A stretch of 6,944 nucleotides of DNA from Deltaproteobacteria bacterium. GTDB taxonomy: Bacteria > Desulfobacterota > DSM-4660 > Desulfatiglandales > B25-G16. The notes beneath the pieces are model-generated. The model did not search any database and was not told where the DNA came from. It saw nothing but the letters and a program-made list of their open reading frames with translations. The translations under genes were made by a program, and so were the position numbers. The stretch spans positions 1 through 6,944 of the forward strand of contig QMLW01000095.1 of the NCBI GenBank assembly GCA_003646935.1. Reading direction: 5' to 3'. This document shows, one piece after another, positions 1 to 5,405 of this stretch. Within the stretch, counting starts at the first letter, position 1, and each line of letters opens with the position of its first letter.

Positions 1-1
1 G

Positions 2-1474
2 GCGATGTATAAGGCCGGCAATCTTTGGACCGATCTCTCACGGTACTCGGGCAGGGAATCAGATCTCGATCGAGCTATCACGCTCTATAGAGATCTGGTG
101 AAGAAATACAAGGAGCACAGATTAGCTGACGATGCCCAGTATAAGTTAGGGGAGATATATTATACGCGTAAGAAGGATCCGCGGCAGGCATATGTCGAGT
201 TCTTAAAGGTTGAGGTCAAATTTCCGAAGGGCGATATGAGGGCTCGGGCCTCTACCATGCTCAACAAGCTGGAACGCATCTTGGGAAAGAAGAGGGCGGC
301 ACGGGAGAAGAAAAAGACCAGGGCCGAGGTCAAGTTACAGCAAATGGTATTAGTCAAGGATATCAGACACTGGTCGACTCCGACCTATACGAGGGTGGTC
401 ATCGATCTCAAGGATCAGGTGAAATACAAGGGACACCTTCTGAAAAAAGATCCGGATCTCAAGAAGCCGCGGCGCCTTTACGTGGATTTACGGAACGCAT
501 GGATAAACAAGGAGATAGAAACATCAATCCCCATAAAGGATGAATTACTCCGAAGGGCTCGGGCGGGTCAGTACAAAAAAGACACGGTGAGGGTAGTACT
601 CGATATCGATAACATGGTGGGATACAAGATATTTCATCTTTTTGACCCGTTCAGGATTGTGATTGACGTGCAGGGCGAGGAGAGGAAGCCCGCGGAAGTG
701 GTGATAGCGAAAACAACGCCAGAAGAGGAGAAAGAGGAGGGGAAGACGCAAAAGGAGCTTTCCCTGGCTAAGCAGTTGGGGCTCGGGGTAAGGAGGATTG
801 TTATCGATGCCGGTCATGGTGGCAAGGACCCGGGTGCTGTCGGGAGAAACGGGATAAGGGAAAAGGATATCGTGCTTAAGCTTGCCGGTATCCTGGCGGG
901 AAAGGTACGAGAGGAACTCCATTGCCAGCCAGTGCTCACGAGAACAACCGATGTATTCCTGCCCCTGGAGAAGCGAACCGCCATCGCCAATATAAAGAAG
1001 GCGGATCTTTTTATCTCCCTCCACGTAAATGCCCATAAATACAGCAAAGTCCAGGGCCTGGAGACCTACTTTCTGAATATCGCCCTGGACGAAGACAGCA
1101 TGAATCTGGCGGCGAGGGAAAATGCCACTTCCACGAAGAATATCAGTGATCTCCAGGTGATACTCAACGACCTCATGCTCAACACGAAGATTAATGAGTC
1201 GAGCAGGCTGGCTGAGTTCGTGCACAGGGGTTTACTGGGAGCGGTTCGAGGCGGATACAAACACGTTCAAAACAGGGGCGTCAGGCAGGCGCCGTTCTAT
1301 GTCTTGATCGGTGCCGAGATGCCCGCGGTTCTGGTTGAGATAGGCTATATCACCAACCCCCTCGAGAACAAACGTCTCAGGAGCGAGACCTACCTCAGGA
1401 GGGTAGCCTCAGGGATTGTGCAGGGCATTCGATCATACATAAGGGATATGGAGGCAACCTACAAGGGGGGATAG
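2..1474 (+). CDS. N-acetylmuramoyl-L-alanine amidase with TPR-like, AMIN and Amidase_3 domains (5' partial)
   Basis: Predicted periplasmic zinc amidase that cuts the amide bond between N-acetylmuramic acid and L-alanine in peptidoglycan, normally for septum splitting and wall turnover. Numbering is from the ATG at 5. Residues 1-95 look like TPR or BamD/YbgF-type helical repeats (DAQYKLGEIYY). Residues about 115-225 form an AMIN domain, which targets such enzymes to the septum or wall. An acidic, charged linker covers about 228-255. Residues about 263-483 form Amidase_3. Likely zinc ligands are H271 (DAGHGG), E286 (GIREKD) and H340 (SLHVNA), and E445 (LVEIGYITN) is the likely catalytic glutamate. 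The helical insert around 368-408 sits where AmiB/AmiC-type enzymes carry a self-inhibitory helix. The frame is open to the window edge, and there is no signal peptide or ribosome binding site at ATG 5, so the true start and export signal probably lie upstream. It converges on prfB. The amidase assignment is very sure; the subfamily (AmiC-like) is inferred. Confidence 0.93.
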   Translation, partial: AMYKAGNLWTDLSRYSGRESDLDRAITLYRDLVKKYKEHRLADDAQYKLGEIYYTRKKDPRQAYVEFLKVEVKFPKGDMRARASTMLNKLERILGKKRAAREKKKTRAEVKLQQMVLVKDIRHWSTPTYTRVVIDLKDQVKYKGHLLKKDPDLKKPRRLYVDLRNAWINKEIETSIPIKDELLRRARAGQYKKDTVRVVLDIDNMVGYKIFHLFDPFRIVIDVQGEERKPAEVVIAKTTPEEEKEEGKTQKELSLAKQLGLGVRRIVIDAGHGGKDPGAVGRNGIREKDIVLKLAGILAGKVREELHCQPVLTRTTDVFLPLEKRTAIANIKKADLFISLHVNAHKYSKVQGLETYFLNIALDEDSMNLAARENATSTKNISDLQVILNDLMLNTKINESSRLAEFVHRGLLGAVRGGYKHVQNRGVRQAPFYVLIGAEMPAVLVEIGYITNPLENKRLRSETYLRRVASGIVQGIRSYIRDMEATYKGG

Positions 1475-1672
1475 AGAAAAGGTTGAATAACGGCATAGCC
1501 GAACATATTTGGAATTGCCTTCAACGTTGAATCAAGATTGGCAAGTGTTCAGGAAAGACTTCCTCTGCTTTATGGCTCCTGTTCCCCTCTGAACACTGAA
1601 AACTCAAAATATCGGACGAATTTAGTCAAATAATCAGCATGCAAGGAACTAATTGGAATATCAGGGTATTCA
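1475..1672. other. Convergent intergenic region between the amidase and prfB
   Basis: This 198-base stretch separates the 3' ends of two convergent genes. I see no gene in it. It contains a short hairpin, CGGC-ATA-GCCG (1491-1501), just after the amidase stop, a perfect 12-bp palindrome TTCAACGTTGAA (1520-1531), and a longer inverted repeat (1544-1597). None of the hairpins is followed by a T-run on either strand, so I cannot name a classical intrinsic terminator for either gene. Termination here may be Rho-dependent or rely on an atypical hairpin. Confidence 0.6.
1544..1597. repeat. 9-bp perfect inverted repeat with long loop
   Basis: AGTGTTCAG (1544-1552) is the exact reverse complement of CTGAACACT (1589-1597), with 36 bases between. 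A competing small hairpin, AGGAA-AGAC-TTCCT (1551-1564), overlaps the left arm by two bases, so the two folds exclude each other. The position between convergent stops suggests a transcript-end structure, but there is no T-tract on either side. Confidence 0.5.
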
Positions 1673-2786
1673 CTAGCGTGGGCAATTCTGTAACCATTTG
1701 AGGTAGGAATCGATGAATATATCAATATCCCCGTTCATCACCCGATCCACATCTCCCACTTCAACGTTGGTCCTGTGGTCCTTAACGAGCCGGTATGGAT
1801 TGAATGTATAAGATCGTATCTGGTTCCCCCAGGCGATCTCCTTCTGTGCTTGGTGTCGCAGCTGTTTTTCCTCTTCCTGTTTTTCCTTTTCTAATGAGTA
1901 GAGCCGTGCCCTGAGGATTTTCATGGCCACTTCCTTGTTTCTGTGCTGGGACTTTTCGTTCTGGCATTGGACCACGATATTGGTTGGCAGGTGGGTAACC
2001 CGAACGGCGGAGCTGGTCTTGTTCACGTGTTGCCCTCCGGGTCCGCTCGCCCGAAAGGTCTCCACCCGGAGGTCCTTTTCATTGATATCTATGGTAATGT
2101 CGTCTTCTATCTCCGGGAGAACGGAAACCGATGCAAAAGAGGTATGTCTTCTGCCGTTGGCATCAAAGGGCGACACGCGGACCATCCTGTGAACCCCATG
2201 CTCCGACTTTAGATACCCATATGCATAGGGACCGCTCACGGTAAGGGTTACGTTCTTGATGCCCGCCTCATCTCCAGGCAGGTGATCAACAACGCTGGTT
2301 TTCATCTTTTTGGACTCAGCCCATCTGAGATAGAGCCTGAATAACATCTCCGCCCAATCCTGGGCTTCAGTCCCACCCGCTCCGGCATTGATCGCCACGA
2401 TTGCGTTTCTTCTATCGTCCTTTTCACCGAGCAAGGTTTGGAATTCGTAGCTGGCGATCTGCTTTTCGAGCTCCGAGAGCTCCTTGCTCAACTCAACACT
2501 GGAGGCTTCGTCGTGTTCCTCTTGGGCGAGCTTGCCTAAGATATCGATCTCCTCTAACTCGTTCTTATATCTATGCCATTCCTCCAGCTGGTTGGCGAGC
2601 AAACCCCTCTCCTGGCTTAGCTCCGTTGCCCCTTCGAGGTCGCGTTGCCAGAAATCGGTATTGGATAGCTTCTTTTCGATATCATGTAATCTCTTCTCAC
2701 TGGCAGCGAGGTCAAAGATGCTCCCACAGATCGTCTAATTTCGTGTTTAAAGATGCTATTTTTTCACTCATATCAACATACTGCAT
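1673..2786 (-). CDS. prfB: Peptide chain release factor 2 (programmed +1 frameshift)
   Basis: RF2 recognises UGA and UAA stop codons in the ribosomal A site and triggers peptide release. Translation starts at ATG 2786 (MQYVDMSEK) and runs 24 codons to CTT (2717-2715), where an in-frame TGA (2714-2712) follows. A +1 shift then reads GAC from 2713 and stays open to the stop at 1673. The product is 370 residues, close to the usual 365. In full-length numbering, SPF (205-207, in VRVSPFDANGRRHTSF) is the stop-codon recognition tripeptide and GGQ (250-252, in RASGPGGQHVN) is the catalytic motif that reaches the peptidyl transferase centre. Residue 246 is Ala, as in most bacteria. The N-terminal part is a charged helical domain. 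Starting at TTG 2602 instead would lose 61 residues of domain 1 and has no support. The gene follows lnt with a 4-base gap and is probably cotranscribed with it. Confidence 0.97.
2711..2725 (-). promoter_or_regulatory. prfB: prfB programmed +1 frameshift site
   Basis: Read on the minus strand, the site is GGGAG-CAT-CTT-TGA-C. CTT is codon 24 and TGA codon 25 of the zero frame. A Shine-Dalgarno-like GGGAG (2725-2721) lies three bases before CTT, the same spacing as in the E. coli prfB site. In known RF2 genes, low RF2 slows termination at this UGA and lets the ribosome slip from CUU to UUU, so RF2 controls its own level. The zero-frame end and the +1-frame continuation both match RF2 sequence, so this is a functional recoding site rather than a mutation. 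The internal Shine-Dalgarno is somewhat weaker than that of E. coli. Confidence 0.95.
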
Positions 2787-2790
2787 GGTA

Positions 2791-4314
2791 TCATCTCCTT
2801 TTTATGGTTTGGACCCAGATTAGACAAATAATCGTCCCTATTATTATAATTATAGCAAAAATATCCCCATAGTGTGAATAAAATGTTTCATGGTGCCCTA
2901 ATTGCAGCTCGTATCGCAGGATTTCTCTGGTGAACAGCCCGCTCTGTTTTACGATTTTCCCATTTCCCAGGATAAAGGCGCTCACCCCGGTGTTCGCGGC
3001 GCGCGCCATAGGCTGGTGGGTTTCCACGCACCTCAGGACCGCCATGCTCAGATGTTGGTAGGGCGCGCTGGTACGTCCGAACCAGGCATCATTGGTTACG
3101 TTCACCAACAGCTGGGAACCTTGGAGTGCATGCTCTCGAGAGAGCTCGGGAAAGATCGCTTCATAGCAGATGAGCGGCCCGATCCGAAGCTCACCCGAGG
3201 TGAGCGGTTTCAGCCTCCTGCCGGGCGCAAAATCCCCAGCAGCTGGAACAATCCGATGCACAAAGGGGAGGAACCGTTTAAGGGGTACGTATTCCCCAAA
3301 GGGAAGGAGATGTACCTTATCGTAGTAATCATAGTCCCCGTCTCCCTGAAGCAAATACACCCTGTTATAGTAGGAGATGGAATCGCCCCTTTTTTCATAG
3401 GCAGGAGAACCAAACAGGATAATAGAGCCGGTTACCCTCGCGGCCCGATAGACGAATTGACAGAGGTGCGCGCTGTCCTGGAAGAAAAACGGGACGGCGG
3501 TTTCAGGCCAGAGGATAATATGGGGCCGAAAGGCCGCCGATTCGAGGGAGAGTGCGTGGTAAATGGACACTGTTTGATATTGAAAATCCTCGTCCCATTT
3601 CATTGATTGATCGATATTTCCCTGGACAATAGCAGCCCTGAGCGCTCTATCGCCGCTGCCTTCCGATTTCTGCCTTAAACTTGAGTAGCCGTAGACAAGG
3701 GTTACTCCCACCATAATGCCGATGATCGCCGTTTCCGCCGCGAGAAATACTCTTCGTTCATAAAGCGAGCGAAACAACAGCCGATAGAGGGCCAGGTTTA
3801 CCAGGATCACTATGAACGAGATGCCGTACACCCCGGTGATATCCGCTATTTGTAAGAGCGGCAGTCTCAAGAACTGGCTATATCCCAGTAGACACCAGGG
3901 GAAACCGGACAACAGATGGGCCCGCGCGTACTCCAGCGATATCCAGATGCCTGCCCCTAACAACGAGGAGAGCCTGAAGAAGCGAATCATGGAAAAGAGA
4001 AGGGCAAAAAAGGCGGGATACAGCGCTAGATAGACGACGAGAAGCACCAACACGGCAATGCTCGGTATCAATGGTATATCGCCATAACGGGAAAGCGCTA
4101 CCACGATCCAATAGAGCAGGGTCGCATAGTGGCAGAGGCCGCAGAAGAGCCCCAATTTGAATGCGTTCAGAGGGGGCTGGTCGTGAAGGCTGATCAAAAG
4201 GGGTATACAGGCGATCCATGCTATCCAATCCAACGTGAGCGAGGGAAAAGAAGCAGTTAGCATCAGACCAGAAAGCCCAGCTAAGGCGACCTTTCTTACA
4301 TTCATCCCTTTCAT
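2791..4314 (-). CDS. lnt: Apolipoprotein N-acyltransferase
   Basis: Lnt is the inner-membrane enzyme that adds the third acyl chain to the N-terminal cysteine of lipoproteins, the last step after Lgt and LspA. The 507-residue length is typical. Residues 1-210 are mostly hydrophobic and hold about six membrane segments. Residues about 224-470 form a periplasmic carbon-nitrogen hydrolase domain, and a final membrane segment spans about 483-502. The catalytic triad is visible as E271 (ILWPETAVPFF), K333 (YDKVHLLPFGEY) and C383 (GPLICYEAIFPEL). E341 in FGEY and the NDAWFG motif (408-413) are also conserved. The start at ATG 4314 has GAGG four bases upstream. The ATG three codons on (4305) has no usable spacing to a Shine-Dalgarno. 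It is the first gene of the lnt-prfB pair and is divergent from the tRNA-rimP operon. Confidence 0.97.
   Translation of the reverse strand: MKGMNVRKVALAGLSGLMLTASFPSLTLDWIAWIACIPLLISLHDQPPLNAFKLGLFCGLCHYATLLYWIVVALSRYGDIPLIPSIAVLVLLVVYLALYPAFFALLFSMIRFFRLSSLLGAGIWISLEYARAHLLSGFPWCLLGYSQFLRLPLLQIADITGVYGISFIVILVNLALYRLLFRSLYERRVFLAAETAIIGIMVGVTLVYGYSSLRQKSEGSGDRALRAAIVQGNIDQSMKWDEDFQYQTVSIYHALSLESAAFRPHIILWPETAVPFFFQDSAHLCQFVYRAARVTGSIILFGSPAYEKRGDSISYYNRVYLLQGDGDYDYYDKVHLLPFGEYVPLKRFLPFVHRIVPAAGDFAPGRRLKPLTSGELRIGPLICYEAIFPELSREHALQGSQLLVNVTNDAWFGRTSAPYQHLSMAVLRCVETHQPMARAANTGVSAFILGNGKIVKQSGLFTREILRYELQLGHHETFYSHYGDIFAIIIIIGTIICLIWVQTIKRR
2795..2800 (-). promoter_or_regulatory. prfB: prfB ribosome binding site inside the lnt 3' end
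   Basis: AAGGAG (2800-2795 on the minus strand) lies 8 bases before ATG 2786. It supports this start over any downstream one. It is made of the last sense codons of lnt, whose TGA stop is at 2793-2791, so ribosomes ending lnt stop at the prfB start. This arrangement favours translational coupling. Confidence 0.88.
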
Positions 4315-4349
4315 GAATCCTCGCTAGGCTTCTTCATTATTGATTTAGG

Positions 4350-4377
4350 ATTATATTCGAACAGGCCAAAGGCACAA
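4350..4377 (-). promoter_or_regulatory. Candidate promoter of lnt-prfB
   Basis: On the minus strand there is a perfect -10 hexamer TATAAT (4355-4350), about 35 bases before the lnt start. The best -35 candidate is TTGTGC (4377-4372) at 16-base spacing. It matches TTGACA at only three positions and lies inside the heptamer repeat. The -10 is convincing, the -35 is weak. Confidence 0.5.
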
Positions 4378-4442
4378 GGCGCAAGGCACAGGGTAATCAT
4401 TCTATGCATGTAACATTTGCCCTAAGCCCTGCGCCCTAAGCC
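4371..4442. repeat. Imperfect inverted repeat built from heptamers
   Basis: The left arm (4371-4393) reads as three heptamers, GGCACAA, GGCGCAA and GGCACAG, then GG. The right arm (4420-4442) reads CCCTAAG, CCCTGCG and CCCTAAG, then CC. The arms pair at 17 of 23 positions around a 26-base loop. Both arms share a 7-base period and are centred on GCGC. This looks like a dispersed REP-like intergenic element, but one copy alone cannot prove that. Confidence 0.65.
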
Positions 4443-4583
4443 ATATAACTAAAGCAATTTAGGTCACGTTTTATTCAATTGGTTGCTTGTCGGTTTGAAG
4501 CGAAGCTTAGCTAGTTCTCTGATCTCTCAGCTGTGACAGGTTACTATAGTATCCCGGCGTTTCTTTGTAAAAGGATTTCCTTA

Positions 4584-4620
4584 TATAAAATCTCGAAGCG
4601 AGTTCATAGGCGATTTTATA
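4584..4620. repeat. AT-rich inverted repeat next to the tRNA promoter
   Basis: TATAAAATC (4584-4592) and GATTTTATA (4612-4620) are exact reverse complements, 19 bases apart. A small hairpin, CTCG-AAG-CGAG (4592-4602), overlaps the inner edge of the left arm. The right arm ends two bases before the -35 hexamer of the tRNA promoter, where an UP element or a regulator site would sit. No function can be assigned from one sequence. Confidence 0.5.
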
Positions 4621-4622
4621 AC

Positions 4623-4651
4623 TTGACTGTGATCTAATTTTTTCGTATATA
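4623..4651 (+). promoter_or_regulatory. Sigma-70-type promoter of tRNA-Gly (and probably rimP-nusA-infB)
   Basis: A -35 hexamer TTGACT (4623-4628, five of six consensus bases) is followed after exactly 17 bases by TATATA (4646-4651). An alternating TA run continues to TATAAA (4652-4657), so the exact -10 may vary. AT-rich sequence lies upstream. Transcription would begin near 4658, a few bases before the tRNA. I see no comparably good promoter between the tRNA and rimP. Confidence 0.75.
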
Positions 4652-4661
4652 TATAAATCGT

Positions 4662-4737
4662 GCGGGCATAGCTCAGTTGGTAGAGTACAAGCTTCCCAAG
4701 CTTGGTGTCGCGGGTTCGAACCCCGTTGCCCGCTCCA
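4662..4737 (+). tRNA. tRNA-Gly (anticodon CCC)
   Basis: This is a complete 76-nt cloverleaf with encoded CCA (4735-4737). The acceptor stem GCGGGCA/TGCCCGC is fully paired. The D arm is GCTC-AGTTGGTA-GAGT with one G-T pair. The anticodon stem CAAGC/GCTTG is perfect and the loop TTCCCAA gives anticodon CCC (4695-4697), which reads the glycine codon GGG. The variable loop is 5 nt and the T loop is TTCGAAC. The discriminator base is T, as expected for bacterial tRNA-Gly. It stands as the first gene before rimP-nusA-infB, the place held by metY (initiator tRNA) in E. coli. Confidence 0.97.
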
Positions 4738-4910
4738 AAAAGGTGTTCTGTTCCCTTTTCGAGGTAAGCGGTCGTTGTTGGGATGGAATTCTTACTTTGA
4801 AAAGTGGATGGCCCGGTTGGCTATAAAGGGCTTTTTCAATCTGGCAACAATTGAATGGTGTTTGAGGGAGCGGGCCTTTTGCCCGTTTTTTATTAGGAGC
4901 CGCATGTGCC
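4738..4910 (+). promoter_or_regulatory. Structured leader between tRNA-Gly and rimP
   Basis: This 173-base non-coding stretch carries three successive possible hairpins. The first (4811-4833) has a 5-bp GGCCC/GGGCT stem with a 13-base loop, followed by T's to 4837; it is a weak terminator candidate. The second (4836-4856) has arms TTCAAT/ATTGAA. The third is a good intrinsic terminator (4869-4891). The rimP ribosome binding site follows directly at 4895-4899. The order suggests control of read-through from the tRNA promoter into rimP-nusA-infB. Confidence 0.6.
4869..4891 (+). terminator. Intrinsic terminator between tRNA-Gly and rimP
   Basis: CGGGC (4871-4875) and GCCCG (4881-4885) form a stem closed by the loop CTTTT, followed by six T's (4886-4891). 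The stem can extend outward by G-T and A-T pairs at 4869-4870. It ends four bases before the rimP Shine-Dalgarno. It probably ends most tRNA transcripts and lets a fraction continue into rimP. Confidence 0.8.
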
Positions 4911-5384
4911 ATGTCCGAGGCTGAGAGGATTATAGAGGGGGTTTCGCGTATAGCGGAGTCTCTGTTACCTGAGTTCGGCATGGAGATGGTGGATCTTGAG
5001 TTTCGTCATGAGAGAGGCAGATGGACGCTTCGGATCTTTATCGATAGAGACGGGGGGGTGACCATCGACGATTGTGCCCGTGTGAGCAGGGAGTTGGGTG
5101 ACGTGATTGATGCGGAGAACATCATAGATTATTCCTATGTGCTTGAGGTTTCCTCACCGGGACTCGATAGGCCGCTCAGGAAGGAGCAGGACTTCATACG
5201 ATCAATTGGGAAATTGATAAAGCTAGAGATGGCAAGACCCGTGAATAAGAGAAGAAACTTTACCGGGCGCCTCGCCCACGTCAAAGACGGTATGCTGCGC
5301 ATCCGGGTGGATGATACCGATCAATTCGATCTGCCCATCGATGAGATAAAAAGGGCGAGAATAAAGTATGAGTTCACTAATTGA
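4911..5384 (+). CDS. rimP: Ribosome maturation factor RimP
   Basis: RimP binds the free 30S subunit and helps its late assembly in the cytoplasm. The 157-residue length is normal. The N-terminal alpha/beta domain spans about 1-85 and ends in the family hallmark LEVSSPGLDRPL (78-89). A C-terminal SH3-like barrel spans about 94-153 and closes with LPIDEIKRARIKYEF. The start ATG has AGGAG (4895-4899) upstream at 11-base spacing, slightly long. The ATG at 4904 is out of frame. It is the first protein gene after tRNA-Gly and lies 21 bases before nusA. Half of its ten glycine codons are GGG, the codon read by the upstream tRNA. Confidence 0.97.
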   Translation: MSEAERIIEGVSRIAESLLPEFGMEMVDLEFRHERGRWTLRIFIDRDGGVTIDDCARVSRELGDVIDAENIIDYSYVLEVSSPGLDRPLRKEQDFIRSIGKLIKLEMARPVNKRRNFTGRLAHVKDGMLRIRVDDTDQFDLPIDEIKRARIKYEFTN

Positions 5385-5393
5385 TTTTTGGCT

Positions 5394-5397
5394 GGAG
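5394..5397 (+). promoter_or_regulatory. nusA: nusA ribosome binding site
   Basis: GGAG at 5394-5397 lies 8 bases before ATG 5406 and selects that codon. A longer reading from TTG 5388 would place this site inside the gene, has no Shine-Dalgarno of its own, and adds six residues that NusA proteins lack. Confidence 0.8.
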
Positions 5398-5405
5398 AGC
5401 AAGAG

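Larger units (their letters stand above)
4315..4661. other. Divergent intergenic region between lnt and tRNA-Gly
   Basis: This gene-free region of 347 bases holds, in order, the candidate lnt promoter (minus strand), a heptamer-built inverted repeat (4371-4442), a 10-bp palindrome TACTATAGTA (4542-4551), an AT-rich inverted repeat (4584-4620) and the tRNA promoter (4623-4651). Between 4443 and 4540 I see nothing I can name. No open frame with a ribosome binding site is present. Confidence 0.6.

Noticed and set aside
545..1225. 226-codon minus-strand frame antisense to the amidase
   Set aside because: It lies entirely within the amidase catalytic and AMIN regions, has no recognisable domain and no convincing ribosome binding site.
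1673..2602. Short prfB starting at TTG 2602
   Set aside because: There is a proper start with Shine-Dalgarno at 2786 and a canonical CTTTGAC recoding site. The short form would lose domain 1 residues that match RF2.
2902..3606. 234-codon plus-strand frame antisense to lnt
   Set aside because: It is a shadow of the lnt coding frame. The product is low-similarity, Pro/Gly/Arg-rich and has no recognisable motif, while lnt on the other strand has all catalytic residues.
4797..4828. Possible promoter TTGAAA (4797-4802) and TATAAA (4823-4828) inside the leader
   Set aside because: The hexamers are reasonable but the spacer is 20 bases, too long for a normal sigma-70 promoter. Any transcript from it would still meet the terminator at 4869-4891.
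4867..4891. Attachment-site remnant of an element integrated at the tRNA 3' end
   Set aside because: An att site would be a direct repeat of the tRNA 3' end. Here the longer match is inverted, there is no integrase or foreign gene nearby, and the hairpin with a T-run explains the sequence as a terminator.
4738..4910. T-box riboswitch before rimP
   Set aside because: No T-box consensus, no specifier loop and no antiterminator bulge could be seen, and the genes downstream are not aminoacyl-tRNA synthetase or amino-acid genes.
4673..4981. 102-codon minus-strand frame over the tRNA, ending in ERATGFEPATPSLGSLYSTN
   Set aside because: This is the well-known spurious peptide made by translating the antisense strand of a tRNA gene. 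It overlaps a perfect tRNA cloverleaf and the start of rimP.
5388..5405. TTG 5388 as the nusA start
   Set aside because: A GGAG at the right distance from ATG 5406 and the usual NusA N-terminus favour the later start.
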